Counted from the first letter of the stretch, positions 1 through 11,747 are shown. The stretch: 64,000 nt of DNA from Lepus europaeus (GCF_033115175.1 NC_084827.1:151521701-151585700); one strand, 5' to 3'. Made by a program: numbers and translations. The notes: generated by a model from the sequence alone, not told the origin.

Positions 1-918
1 TGGGAAAAATACTCTCTAAAATATATTACACAAAAAGGATAATTATAATGAGTCAATACTGCATGAAAAGATATAATGGTATATAATAAATTATTCATCC
101 CCTTGCCATTCAGAGTACTCTGAACGCAATTTTAACAATTTTTCTGGCTGTGAACTCAGTTCTTATACTGTTCTGTGCAGTAGATAGAACACCAACCTTC
201 TTTTGCATGTCTATGTCATTTTTTAAAAGGCTGTTGTTGTTTGATTTGGTTTGGCTTGGTTTGGGATTTTGCCTCCTCCTGTTGCTGTCAGTGGTCACTT
301 TTTTGTTTTGGTTTTGTCAGAGTGTAACACCCTTTAGCAATTTCCTTCCCCTTTTCTTTTGCCTTGGAAATAGTAACTAGGATACCAGTCAAGTTAGAGT
401 TGTGTAATATGAGGTTAAATAGGATCCCAATAAAACCCCCTCTTGTAAGTGAAGTGCTTGCAATTTAAGACAAAACCAGAGTAACACTGCACACAGGATA
501 ACCCATTCCATCTGGAATCCATGGCTTTCTGTCATCCATTCGGCTACTTAAAAGCCATTATTACCTCTCTTCCTTTTTGGTTCTGAATAGGCTAGTGTGA
601 AATAATTGTGTTTTGGCAAGAAGAAACACTGAATATGCCAAAGTTTTGAACTGGATTAAAGAAGGGTCCTGAGCCCCAGAACTAAATCCCTCACCAAAGC
701 CAGGATCCATTCAATGCTTATGGAAACTTGCTATATAACCAGTGCCACGGCCTGGATGTCTTAACAGGAGAGGAAGCACAGCCTGGCCCTTCTGTGTATG
801 AAATACCATGCAGCTGTGGCCTGTGCACACTCTCTGCACCTATATGCACTGACTGGGAACTATGCTGTCATATGGTTCAGTGGAAAGGGGAGGGCTGTTA
901 CCTTTAAAAATACCTCCA
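1..918. other. Intergenic sequence, no gene seen
   Basis: AT-rich sequence without a recognisable repeat. A 76-codon frame at 150-380 is rich in Phe and Leu only because of a T-rich stretch; I do not call it a gene. Confidence 0.6.
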
Positions 919-1250
919 GGGGCCAGCACTGTGGTGTATCCGGTAAAGCTGCAGCTTGCAGTGCCAGCATCCTATATCGGTGCTGGTTCAAGTCCCAGCT
1001 GCTCCTCTCCCGATCCAGCTCTCTGCTATGGCCTGGGAAAGCAGTAGTAGATGGCCCAGGTGCCTGGGCCCCTGAACCCGCATGGGAGGGCTAGAAGAAC
1101 CTTCCTGACTCCTTTCTTGTGATCAACCCAACTCCGACCATTGTGGCCATCTGGGGAGTGAACCAGCAGATGGAAGACTTCTCCCTCTCTCTGCCTCTGT
1201 CTCTCTGTAACACTGCCTTTCAAATTAACAAATAAATCATTTTTTAAAAA
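919..1250 (+). mobile_element. C-SINE, type 1, full length
   Basis: It has the head GGGGCCAGCACTGTGG, an internal tRNA-like promoter region, a CT-rich segment and an A-rich tail with CAAATAAAT. It lies tail-to-tail against the next, opposite-strand copy, making an inverted pair. Confidence 0.93.
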
Positions 1251-1563
1251 GGTGTGTTTATTTATTTGAGAGGCAGAGTTACAGAGGGAGAGACAGAGAG
1301 AGAGGTCTTCCATCTGCTGGTTCACTCCCCAGATGGCCACAACAGCCAGAGCTGGGTTGATCAGAAGCCAGGAGTCAGGAAGGTTCTTTTGGGTCTCCCA
1401 CTGGGTGCAGGGCCCCAAGCCTTTGGGTCATCCTCCACTGCTTTCCCAGGCAATTAGCAGTGAGCTGGATCGGAAGTGGAGCAGCCAGGACTTGAACCAG
1501 CACCCTTATGGGATACCAGCACCACAGGTGGAGATTTAAACTACTGTGCCATAGCGCCAGTCT
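1251..1563 (-). mobile_element. C-SINE, type 1, antisense
   Basis: Reads TTTATTTGAGAGGCAGAG at its tail end and finishes with the reverse complement of the SINE head (GTGCCATAGCGCCAG). It directly abuts the previous copy. Confidence 0.93.
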
Positions 1564-3117
1564 CTCAGTCCTCACTTGTGAGGTTAAGAAAGCCATTGTC
1601 CAGTGAGGACATGGTGTTTTGAGCCGCCTTACCCATATTGCAGCCATGGGAGCAAAGTCTAGAGAATGGCAGAGAAGCTGCCTCAGAAGGCTGGCATCAT
1701 TGGGCCACCTCCAGACAGCTCATCCCGTTCAAGTCAGTTTTAGTTGAGTTTTCTGTTGCCTGCAGCTAAAAGTACTTTATAGGATACAAGTGACCAAAGT
1801 TCTTCTTAGCAATACGCTATTTAGAACTGAAGGCAGAGGGACAAGCCACCTTGTGGGGAAGAGAGTAGGCATGAGCCAGGCATCTTCTGATGTCCATAGT
1901 TCCAGTTTGTGGAGAATGGGATCTTAGAAAAAACAGAGACCAAAGAAGGGGGACTGAGTCCCATGGTTTCGATTCTTCAGGCAGTGAATTCCTTTTCTGG
2001 ACTACGATAATTCACTTTCTATCACTTGCAAATAAGAGTCCCGCCTAATATCAGTTTGAGTTATTCTTGTTTTTGAAAAAACAGAAGGAGGAAAGAGTGG
2101 GTGCATGGGGGTGAATGTGTGTTCGTCTATGCACAGAAAATGTCTGGATGGATACAGTAAGCACTAATCGCTGGGGAATAAGGAGGACAATTGTGTCACT
2201 CGTTATGAACTTGCTAATGTTTAAGCTTGTTTTAGCAAGCTTGTGTCGCTTTGTAATTGTAAGACTGAAAAGCTGCAGGAAAGCTCTGAAATAATGAATA
2301 AGTGTTATTTTATACTGTTGGGTTTGAGGTATACAGCAATAAAAAATAGGGAGTCATTACAAACTTGATAACTATTGCTTGCAAACCACAGACAGACAAG
2401 CACAGATCTCAATCCCGCAGAAAACCAGTAACAACATGCTGAGTGAAGGACTTGTGCTGGGAAGTTGTATCCAATTGGCCTGTGACCATGGCCTGCGGTG
2501 ATGTCCACCCCCACAACCACCACCCTGTGTGCACACATAAAAATCCAACCCCAGAAAGCCCACAGCCTAAGTTTAAATAGCAAAATCTAAAACAGCATGC
2601 TTGATCTATGAAGGCAGTGCCTAAGCAAGTTCATTCATCGGTCCTTTCATAGCTCAGTACAGTTCTAGATGGAAAAATCTTGAGCCTCCACAGGTCAATG
2701 AGTATGTGTAAAAAGCCTACATGCTAAAAGAGGCAGGAAGCACGCTGGATGAACCTACACACAGAGATTGATGGGATGGAGCCAGGACTCGAGAGGATGG
2801 GATTACAGGAAATGGATACAGAGCCTGGCTCGGCATGGGCCATTTAGTAGACAACCGGAGCACATAGTTGTAGAGATATGACATTCTAAGGGTGGAAACT
2901 GTATTAGCAAGTGGAGCGTGGAGAGCTAGAAAGCAAGCAGGGGACAGTTCTGAGTGATGCCAGCAGGACCCTACTGATGGCCAAAGGGTGTCTGGAACAC
3001 AATCCCAGAGAAGACTCACAAGAACCTGTGTAAAGCTAGGGGTTTGGAGGCAGCCTCCAAAGGTCGGTGAGACCCAGATTTCTGGGCCAGAACACTGAGG
3101 CAAAAATCCAGAGTTAT
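1564..3117. other. Intergenic sequence, no gene seen
   Basis: No C-SINE, L1 or conserved coding signal is visible. The antisense frame at 2717-3103 (128 codons) has no recognisable domain and no gene context, so it is not called. Confidence 0.55.
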
Positions 3118-3690
3118 GAATAGTAAGGGCTACTTCCTGTTAATGTGCATACTTACTACATGCCAAGTGCTCTAAATTTGTATTTCACTGAATTCTCCCA
3201 AAACTCTGTGAGGAGGGAACTTTTATCACTTCCAATTTTCAGATGAAGAAACGAAGATAGACAGAAGATACGTGATTTGCCCAAAGGCATATAGATCTGG
3301 CTGCCATAACAAAATAGCATAGACTGAGTGGCTCAACCCTATTTTCTCGTCTAACATCAAGGAGCTGGCAGGGTTAGTTCCCCGTGAGGCCTCTCTTCTG
3401 GGCTTGAAGACTTCTGACTTCTTACTGTGTCCTCACGTGGCCTCTTCACTTGTGTGCTTGTGGAGAGAGCAATGTTTCTGGTTTCTCTTCCTCTTCTTGA
3501 ACAGATATCAGTCCTGTCTGATTAGGGCCCCATACTTATGACCTCAGTTAACCATAATGACCTCCCTAAAGGCCCTATCCCCAAGCAGTCACACTGGAAA
3601 CTGGGCCCTCAGCACATGAATTTGAGGACACACGCCAGCTCATAACAGCTAGTAGGCAGCAAACACACAGTAATCCAGAGCCTCATCCTC
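3118..3690 (-). mobile_element. MIR SINE, split by an LTR
   Basis: 3118-3297 resembles the antisense MIR core (TACTACATGCCAAGTGCT, then AGATGAAGAAAC and TTTGCCCAAAGG). The expected continuation (CAGCTAGTAGGCAG, then CCAGAGCCTCAT) resumes after 3647. The LTR between the halves explains the gap. Identified by resemblance to the remembered MIR consensus. Confidence 0.65.
3298..3647 (-). mobile_element. MaLR/MLT1-like solo LTR, antisense
   Basis: Starts TGGCTGCCATAACAAAATAG and ends CTCATAACA, so it has TG...CA ends. Internal landmarks are GAGGCCTCTCTTCTGGGCTT, TGTGTCCTCACGTGGCC and TGACCTCAGTTAACC. These match the reverse of MLT1-class LTRs of the ERVL-MaLR group. No internal retroviral sequence is present. 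Confidence 0.7.
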
Positions 3691-4724
3691 CTTTCATGTG
3701 TTTATCTTAATATCCACCTTCTTGGGGAGTAATTTAAATATTACAGGTCAATGCATTTTGAACTCATGAACCTACATTCCATGTAACCCACTTTCCTGTC
3801 AAGAATGTAGGGCCACATCATATTCTTCACCACCCCACTTTGCCAGATTCTGTGATGACAGGAGGTCCTGCCAGAGGGAGGATCATGGTGGCAGCCAGGA
3901 GACATCTCTGCAATGGTAGACATGAGGTCCACTCCCAGCAGGTCTTGTCTGAGCTTCCTCCCATACATGCACACACACCCTCTGGGCTCCCCCGGTGCAC
4001 AGCCCTCCTGCTCTGCGTTCCAGGTGACTGGCCCCGGAGAATTCTGTTTCCCACAATATACCCCCCCCCCCGCACTCCCCCCCACCCCCCCCCACCCCCC
4101 CGCCTAAAGTAGCATCTCAGCATCTCCTCTGTAGCTGCAGCTCCGGACAGATGGACCCACAGCAGTTTTCCACAGATGATCCTAGTACATCCTCCCTACT
4201 GACCTCAGGTTTAGCTTTTTTAGCGTTTGCATTCTCCCACCAGGCATTGTTGGGCTTCTCTGCTCTTCTACCCCTCTGAACAGCCAGTTGCCTGCATTAA
4301 ACTCCATGAGTTCCAAACACTCAGCATGGTTTACCTTTTGCTGGCGATACTGTCCTAGTATACAGACACACTCCCCACTTGTCTGACTGGCCTAGAAACT
4401 AGGGTGTTCTAGGTAAAAAGATGGAGCCCATGCACAGGGGCTAGGGGCCGGAGGACTCATCCACTCAGGATTCTCCAACAGCACACCAGGGACTGTTTTT
4501 GCTTTTGTTCTCCTCTTGTTGACATTCTCTCGTCCATCTTGTTTGCAAATTCACACTCTTTCTCCCATTCGTTCATTGCTCATGGCTCACCTGCTTTTCA
4601 GGTGGAACCCTGAAACTTGTCAAGTCTAGAGATGGTTTTAATCATCTGCTTCTTCAGCCATTATGGACAGTAAGGTACTAATTGAATTTTCCAACCTGCC
4701 ATACAATTTCAAAAAATGTGCCTG
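3691..4724. other. Intergenic sequence with a C-rich tract
   Basis: No gene or clear transposon seen. Several short frames across 3741-4123 exist only because the C-rich tract at 4061-4103 lacks stops. Confidence 0.55.
4061..4103. repeat. Poly-C / (C)nA low-complexity tract
   Basis: A run of about 40 nearly pure C residues broken by single G, A and T bases. The complementary strand is an uninterrupted G-rich run able in principle to form a G-quadruplex. Confidence 0.9.
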
Positions 4725-5056
4725 TTGGAGCTGACGCTGAGACACAGCGGGTTAGAGCCCTGGCCTGCAGTGCCAGCATCCCATATGGGATGTCAGTTCC
4801 AGTCCCAGCTGCTCTACTTCCTGTCTAGCTCTCTTCCTGTGGCCTGGAAGAACAGTGGAGGATGACCCAAGTCCTTGGGTCCCTCTACACATGTGGGAGA
4901 CCCAGAAGAAGCTCCTGGCTCCTGGCTTTAGATCGGTGCAGCTTCAGCCATTGCAGCCATTTGAGGAGTGAACTAGTGGATAGAAGAACCTCTCTGCCTC
5001 TGCCTCTCTCTGTAACTCTGTCTTGCAAATAAATAGAATAAATCTTTAAAAAAAAT
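4725..5056 (+). mobile_element. C-SINE, type 1
   Basis: Recognised by CACAGCGGGTTAGAGCCC, CAGCATCCCATATGGGA, GACCCAGAAGAAGCTCCTGG and the tail AATAAATCTTTAAAAAAAA. The first bases of the head are degenerate. Confidence 0.9.
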
Positions 5057-6741
5057 GTTTACTTACATATTTATAAGTAAATGGCTGGAAAGGAAAGGGT
5101 AAGAGGGCAAGAGGGAATATGCCAACACTGGGGAGCCCTCAGCAGCCGGTGGGCATCACCAGGGTTCCTGTCAATCAGCTGGGGGTGGGAGAGGAAGCAG
5201 AGGTCATATGCCTGGTCAGCTCTAGTTCCAGGTTAGTTTACAGTCAACCCAGGATAACTGCCAAATCCATATCGAGTCGATCCCCGTGTCCACTGCAGAA
5301 GGATCTCCATCTCTAGTTTGGCTGCAGAACTAAGCTTTGCCTTCCAAAAGCCTTGGGCTTTAGGAAGGAGAACCAGGAGGCAGCCTGCATCCACCAGCTC
5401 CATGGCCTACACGCTGTTGCCAGGGCCTCCGCCAGAACTGCAAGAGTTAAATTTCCCCCCTTCAGCTCACACCCTGCACCCAGGAAGCACAGGTGCTGGC
5501 CTGCTCGGTCACTGGAGAAGCCCCACTGTCTCGGGGAAGAAGGAAAGCAGACAGTTCCCACCTCTCTTTCATTCTCTACGTGCTCAGTTACTTCAGCCGG
5601 GAGCTTGGCAGCTAATGGGAGAAACGTAACCCGCAAAAAGAAAGGAAGGAAGAAAGAATCCTGTTAGTCACAGAGCTTTTCATCAGAGCCACGGAACAAG
5701 CCCTTGCTTTCTGTGGGAAAAATAAAATCACAGCTCTCTGCTCTGTCAGCCCCTCAGACAAAGGCACCTTCCTCGCATGTAACTCTTCAGGGTTTCTGGG
5801 CTGGATGTCCTTGTCATTGGGTAAAAGCATAAACTATAAAGGAGGGGCTGAGTGCTCTTGAAAAAGTCAAAGAAGTAAATAAGCTTGCGACTCACTCCAG
5901 GAAAACAGGGGCGGGCGGGCGGGGAGGCTGTGCCTCTGTGGTCTGCTCACACCAGGTGAACAGTCTCGGTCCCAGCGGGAATTTTCCCACAGTGGATGGT
6001 GAATTCAGAGGCCCAGCAGGATGCTAGGGCTGTCGTCCAGACCTTGGAAAATGGGGTGAGAGGGACAGGTTGGAAGGGATAGTTAATTATAAAGGGAAAA
6101 AAAATCACAAAAGTTAAAAGTTATCACAGAAGGGCCCCAAAGCACATTACTCATGGTAAGGTGTTTAGGATTAAAAAAATAATAATAATAATCTGTAGAG
6201 AAGTGTTTAGGAAACACACACACAGAGGACATACCATATTATAGGAACAAAAGACTATCCCAAATAAAAAGTGGGTATGGATTTGGTTGTTTTCGCATCA
6301 AGGAAGCCAATTCAGGCATCCTAAGCTTGAGTCCCTGTGAGGTAGGGAAATGCGCACTCAGTACTTCTTTCATTCCATCCTGCCCATCCCCACCACTCCC
6401 TCCTCTGCCTTTCAGCGCTCCCTCCCTGCAAAGGCACCCAGACACAACCCTCCCTGAGAAGAGTGTTCCTCTAAATTATTCATACTAAGGGCTACTGACT
6501 TCCTGTTGTTTCCCTCCCAAAAGTATTCACTATGTTACAAGCCAGTGAAAGTGAGCAATGCTTGAAGCACATGATGAATCACTCCTGGTAAAATTTCAGG
6601 CACTTGTAGCAACTTCACAGGGCAGGGCAAGAAGAGGAGCCTCTTCCCCACATCCTACATGATACCGCACACATAAACAGATAATAAACTTGGCCCTTTC
6701 AGAGTGGCAAATTCACACTGCACAGGTGGTAGAACTTGTTT
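5057..6741. other. Intergenic sequence, no gene seen
   Basis: Overlapping short frames at 5313-5667 on both strands show no domain or conserved motif. An (AAT)n microsatellite lies at 6177-6193 and a TA-rich run at 6747-6775. Confidence 0.55.
6177..6193. repeat. (AAT)n microsatellite
   Basis: About five AAT units directly following a short A run. Confidence 0.8.
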
Positions 6742-6751
6742 TATTTTATAT

Positions 6752-7100
6752 ATATAAATATATATATATTTATTTATTTTTTTGACAGGCAGAGTGGATA
6801 GTGAGAGAGAGAGACAGAGAGAAAGGTCTTCCTTTTTGCCATTGGTTCACCCTCCAATGGCTGCTGCGGCCGGCGCATCTTGCTGATCCGAAGCCAGGAG
6901 CCAGGTGCTTCTCCTGGTCTCCCATGCAGGTGCAGGGCCCAAGGACTTGGGCCATCCTCCACTGCCTTCCCGGGCCATAGCAGAGAGCTGGCCTGGAAGA
7001 GGGGCAACCGGGATAGAATCCAGCGCCCCAACCGGGACTAGAACCCGATGTGCCGGTGCCACAAGGCGGAGGATTAGCCTGTTAAGCCACGGCGCCAGCT
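6752..7100 (-). mobile_element. C-SINE, type 2, antisense
   Basis: Starts TTTGACAGGCAGAGTGGATA and ends TTAAGCCACGGCGCCAGC. Flanked by TATTTTATAT on both sides, a likely 10-bp TSD, with a TA-rich expansion at the tail side. Confidence 0.93.
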
Positions 7101-7120
7101 ATTTTATATTTTAGATATAG

Positions 7121-7444
7121 GTTTTCATTTTGAAAGGCAGAGTTGCAGAGAGAAAAAGAGAGGGAGAGACAGAGGGAGAGAGATCTTTCATTTGCTGGCC
7201 CACTCCCCAGATGGCCACAACAGCTGGGGCTATGTCAGGTCAAAGCCAGGAGCCTAGAGCTTTCTCTGGGTCTCCCACTTGGGTGGCAGGAGCCCAACCC
7301 CTTGGGCCATCTTCTGCTGCTTTCCCAGGGAGCATTAGCAGGGAGCTGGATCAGAAGCAGGGCAATCGGGTCTTGAACCAGTGCCTATATGGGATGCCAG
7401 GATCACAGGCAGCAGCTTAACCCGCTATACCACAATGCCACCCC
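7121..7444 (-). mobile_element. C-SINE, type 1, antisense
   Basis: Tail-side TTTTGAAAGGCAGAGTTGCA to head-side CTATACCACAATGCCACCCC. Same orientation as the type 2 copy 20 bases upstream. Confidence 0.92.
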
Positions 7445-8345
7445 AAATTTTGTTTTATTTAAACACAAAATATGTACATATTCATGGAGCACTGTGTAAT
7501 TTTTCTTCCTATTGTTTTTATTAATAATTGCACATATTTATGGGCTATACTGTAGTGTGTGATTGTGTGTATGCACTCATACACACTGATCAAATCAGGG
7601 TGATCTACATTTCCCCTGTGACATTACTTTATGATTGGAGGCTTGGAGCTTCTTTCTCTATTTTTTCACACAATATTCAATAGGTTATCATGACCTGTAG
7701 TCTCTGCCCTCTTCAGCATAACACTGGAAACTTATTCCTTTGATCTAACCGATTTGATACTCATTATCCCAGCTTCCTCTCTCTCCCCTCCTCCATTCCT
7801 CCCAGCCGCTATTAATCACCATTCTGTATCAGACTGAGCAGTATTTGCCTTTCTGTGTCTGATTTATTTCACTTAACATGATGTCCTGGGGCCGGTGCTG
7901 TGGCGCAGCGGGTTAAAGCCCTGGCCTGAAGCACCGGCATCCCATATAGGCACTGGTTCTAGTCCCTGCTGCTCCTCTTCCAATCCAGCTCTCTGTTATG
8001 ACCTGGGAAAGCAGTGGAGAATGGCCCAAGTCCTTGGGCCCCTGCACCTGTGTGGGAGACCCAGAGGAAGCTCCTGGTTCCTGGCTTCAGATCGGCGCAG
8101 CTCTGACTGTTGCGGCCATCTGGGGAGTGAACCAGCAGATGGAGGACCTCTCTGTCTCAACCTCTCTCTCTGTAACTCTTTCAAATAAATAAAAATAAAT
8201 CTTAAAAAAAAAAAAAAACAAAAAAACATGATGTCCTCCAGTTGCATCCATTTTGCTGCAAATGAGAGAAATTCATTTTTTAGGGATAAATAATAATATT
8301 CCACTGTGTACATATACCATATTTTCTTTATCTAGTAGAACATTA
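7445..8345 (-). mobile_element. Old L1 3' fragment, antisense, split by a SINE
   Basis: Antisense L1 landmarks in order are TGATCAAATCAGGGTGAT, TTATTTCACTTAACATGATG, GTCCTCCAGTTGCATCCA, TGCTGCAAATGA and TATTCCACTGTGTACATATA. These match the reversed end of L1 ORF2 and the 3'UTR of old mammalian L1s. The C-SINE at 7888-8224 interrupts it. The left boundary is approximate. Confidence 0.75.
7888..8224 (+). mobile_element. C-SINE, type 1, full length with perfect TSD
   Basis: Head GGGGCCGGTGCTGTGGCGCA, tail with a long A run. The 13-bp TSD AACATGATGTCCT is present at 7875-7887 and 8225-8237. Removing the SINE and one TSD copy rejoins the host L1. Confidence 0.97.
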
Positions 8346-9289
8346 TTTTTTAAATGCTGTTGAAGTCATTAACTTTCAACCAAAATAGCCATATATCTAA
8401 AGAGGACTAACGGAAAGATACTTATAAACTTACTCCCAGCTTGTGTTCTTATGCTCACCTTTGACTTTGAACTTTTACATCAGTGAATGATGCCTATTTG
8501 ATCTTGCCATACTTCTTTTTCTATCAGTTCAACCAAAAAAAAATTTGCAAGTGTTTTATGTAGAGCACATTCTGGTCCCAACAGTGATAAAACCCAATAA
8601 ATGGCAGGTCAATATCCATATGAGAACAATAAGGGATCACTGTTATTTTGGCATTCTCATTCCTGGTGGTAGCAGACTGTGGCAGAGACAGCTACAATAA
8701 TCCCTTCCAAATGCACGCTGTTTTCTGATGCACTTTTGCCACTCCTCTCATCGGCAGGTGAAGTTGGCTTCCTCCCTGATTGAATCTTGGCTGACTTCAT
8801 GGCTACTTTGACCAATACAATGCAGGAGAAGAGATGCAGAGCAATTGCTAGGGCTATGCTCTAAGAAGACTTGCCAGTTCTGTTTCGCCTCTTGGAGCCA
8901 TGGAAGGAAGTCAGGGCTGTACTGCTGGAGTCTCTTAGACACTGAGGTGCCCCTGCTGGCAGCCAGCCCCACACGTGTGGTCCTCCTGCCCCAGGCCAGG
9001 TCAGTGCCTGTGGAGCAGAGGCAAGCCTCCTCCTGCTCCAAGTGCAGCTCCAGAAACTCATAAGCAAATGACTGCTTTGAGTTACTGTGTTTTGAGGTAA
9101 TTTAGGGTAGAGCCTTAAGATGACCAAAGCATTGACCTTATACAAAACTGACTACATTTGTACACCCAAATTGGACAGATGGAAGATGGAGTACTAGAAA
9201 AAAAATGAGATGCTTGATCTCAGCAAGCATAATCTCAGTGCAAAAATGTAAATGATCAATATCCAAATAATGCTCTTTCTTAGACTTTT
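8346..9289. other. Intergenic; possible old LTR remnant at about 8640-9110
   Basis: The ending TGAGTTACTGTGTTTTGAGGTAATTT resembles the 3' end of old mammalian LTR-like repeats, but the family could not be resolved. Short frames on both strands at 8748-9145 are not supported as genes. Confidence 0.35.
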
Positions 9290-9985
9290 TTTCTGTTGTT
9301 ATAGCAGAATATATAAGACTTGGCATTTATAAAGGTTTACTTTTTAAAAAAAAGATTTATTTATTTATTTGAAAGGCAGACTCACAGAAAGAGAGATCAA
9401 GAGAGAAAAGTCTTCCATCCACTGATTCACCCCACAAGGCCGCAACAGCTGGAGCTGGGCCAGTCTAAACCCAAGGGGTCAGGAGCTTTTTCTGGGTCTC
9501 TCGTGTGGGTGGCAGAGGACCAAGTACTTGGGCATCTTCCACTGTTTTCCCAGCCATTAGCAGGGAGATGGATAGGAAGTGGAGCAGCAGGAACTCAACG
9601 GGTGCCCGTGTGGGAGTCAGTAGCGCTATGCCACAATGCTGGCCCCTAAAGGTTTCCTTTTGCTTGCAGATTTGGAGGCACAGGGATGGTGAGGGCCTCA
9701 GACAACTTCAACCCACGGTGGAAGCAGAAGGGCGAGCAGTCGTCTGCAGAAGAGACAAAAGGGATCTTGCTTTATAGCAACTTTCCCTTGTCGTAGCTAA
9801 TCCAGTCCCAACAAAGTGAGAACTCAGCTCATGTGAGAAAGGAATTCATTCATTCAAAAGGCTCCACCACACCACCCAAACACCTCCTGCTAGGCCCCAC
9901 CTCCCAACACTCCTTCAATGACAATCCAATCTCAAATGAGTTTCAGAGGGGACAAAGCATATGAAAACATAGCATGGTCCACATC
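9290..9985 (-). mobile_element. Ancient MaLR-like repeat, split by a SINE
   Basis: 9290-9343 (GTTGTTATAGCAGAATATA, then TAAAGGTTTACTTTT) and 9647-9985 (AGATTTGGAGGCACAGGGAT, TGGTGAGGGCCTCA, AGGCCCCACCTCCCAACA, AGTTTCAGAGGGGACAAA) form one antisense element once the SINE is removed. It is common in eutherian genomes; the exact family is not assigned. Confidence 0.55.
9344..9646 (-). mobile_element. C-SINE, type 1, antisense
   Basis: Reads GATTTATTTATTTATTTGAA to CTATGCCACAATGCTGGCCC. Flanked by AAAGGTTT-A/C-CTTTT, a TSD with one mismatch, inside the older repeat. Confidence 0.92.
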
Positions 9986-10204
9986 AGAGGCTGCTCCTCC
10001 AATAATCATTCCCCTACCTGGATAACAGCATGTCTCAAAATGAAATCTGGACCAGCACGATCAGCAGCACATGGGAACTTGTTAGACATGGGAAATTGGT
10101 ATTTTACTGTGTGAGCAACTCTGGAGGTGGGGCTGAGCAATCTGGGTTTCTGTAAGTTATACAGTTTATTCCAATGCGTGCTATATTTTGAGAATCACTA
10201 TTCT

Positions 10205-10535
10205 TTTTTTTTTTAACATTTGTTTTTATTTGATAGGCAGAGTGACAAAGAGAAATGTATATAGAGAGATCTATATATTTATATAGCTTCTGTCCACTGG
10301 TTCACTCCCCAAATGGCCAAAACAGCAAGGCCTAGGCCAGGCCAAAGCCAGGAGCAGGAACTGAATTCTGGCTTCTCACATGAGTGGCAGGGGGCCAACC
10401 ACTTGGCCATCAGCTGCTGATTTCCCAGGCCCACCAGCAGGGAGCTAGACCAGATGCAGAGCAGCTGAGACTTGAACTGGCACTCAAATACGGGATGCCA
10501 GCATTACAAGTGGCTGCATCACAATGCTGGCTCCA
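10205..10535 (-). mobile_element. C-SINE, type 1, antisense, perfect TSD
   Basis: Poly-T then TATTTGATAGGCAGAG; the head side ends CATCACAATGCTGGCTCC. TSD AGAATCACTATTCT occurs at 10191-10204 and 10536-10549. Confidence 0.95.
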
Positions 10536-10615
10536 AGAATCACTATTCTACAGCAAAATAATCTCTGCCATCTACCTGGTTTACATAGTCACCTGGATAA
10601 AGACTAGGTAATGCA

Positions 10616-10772
10616 GGGGTCGGTGCTGTGGCATAGCAGGTAAAGCTGCCACGTGCAGTGCCTGCATCTCACATGGGTGCCAGTTGGAGTCCCGGCTGCT
10701 CCACTTCCGATTCAGGCTCTGCTATGGCCTGGGAAAGCAGTAGAAGATGGCCCAAGTCCTTGGGGCCCTGGC
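10616..10772 (+). mobile_element. C-SINE, 5' half only
   Basis: Good head (GGGGTCGGTGCTGTGGCATA) and body through CCCAAGTCCTTGGGGCCCTG. The 3' half and tail are missing. L1 3' sequence begins about 27 bases later. Confidence 0.88.
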
Positions 10773-10798
10773 TGCCTCACCTACTACTATACCTGCCC

Positions 10799-11309
10799 CA
10801 TCAAAGAAGGAGGTACTTTCTCTGAAGGGAGGAGAGAACTTCCTCTTTGACCATGGCCTTGTCTAAATATGATCGGATTTGGCGAACTCAAGAGGCTTCC
10901 ACAGCCTTGGCAACTCATGACAAGAGCCTGGGGTGATTACTGATGCCATAAACAAGAGTGTCAATTGTTAAATCAACAACAGGAGTCACTGTGCACTTAC
11001 TCCCCATGTAGGATCTCTGTCCTTAATGTGTTGTACCATGTGAATTAATGGTATAACTAGTACTCAAACAGTACTTTATACTTTGTGTTTCTGTGTGGGT
11101 GCAATCTGTTGAAAGCTTTACTTAGTATATAATAAACTGATCTTCTGTATGTAAAGATAATTGAAAATGAATCTTGATGTGAATGGGATGGGAGAAGGAG
11201 TGGGAGATGAGATGGTTGCGGGTGGGAGGGAGGTTATGGGGGGAAATAGTCGCTATAATCCAAAAGCTGTACTTCAGAAATTTATATTTATTAAATAAAA
11301 GTTAAAAAA
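10799..11309 (+). mobile_element. L1 3' end (rabbit type), 5'-truncated
   Basis: Collinear with the 3'UTR of the L1 at 22.07-22.57 kb in this same window: CATCAAAGAAGG, AGGGAGGAGAGAACTTCC, GATGCCATAAACAAGAGTGT, TCTGTGTGGGTGCAA, TGGGAGGGAGGTTATGGGGG and the ending TTAAATAAAAGTTAAAAAA. It holds no coding sequence. Confidence 0.9.
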
Positions 11310-11747
11310 GTGGTAAACATAAAAAAATTTCTTTTCTGTCCAAAGAAGCCAGATATGTTGTTATAACAACAAAAAAAGACTAATACAAAGATTTAATAGT
11401 CTCCCTTCCCTTCACTTACTCAGAAATTATTTAATAATAATTTTTTAACTCAAGAATACTTTATGCTCTTTACTTGTCACAAGTTGTCTTAGATTCTTTA
11501 TTTCTTTATGTGTTTATTAACTCTTTTGCTGTCAGGAAGTCCCAAAAAAGCAGTTTTGCTTTGTTTATCATCAAGTCCCCAGCATTCAAAACATTTCTAC
11601 CTTTACAGTAACAGCTTGCTGTATATTTAATGAATTGAATGAACAGATGGAAAGATAGATATAGGCAAATGAAATTTTGTCCAGTTTCTCAGCACTGATA
11701 ACCGAATAAGCTACAAAATAAGTCTTTCTTTTAAACACCTGATGTTT
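11310..11747. other. Intergenic sequence, no gene seen
   Basis: AT-rich, with no recognisable element beyond the flanking repeats. Confidence 0.6.

Noticed and set aside
150..380. 76-codon frame rich in Phe, Leu and Val that looks like a membrane peptide
   Set aside because: Produced by a T-rich stretch; no signal of selection, promoter or splice context.
1026..1647. Recurrent 60-145 codon frames such as those at 1026-1647, 12125-12626, 14119-14550 and 58205-58789
   Set aside because: All lie in C-SINE sequence and share the same translated blocks; they are repeat-derived, not genes.
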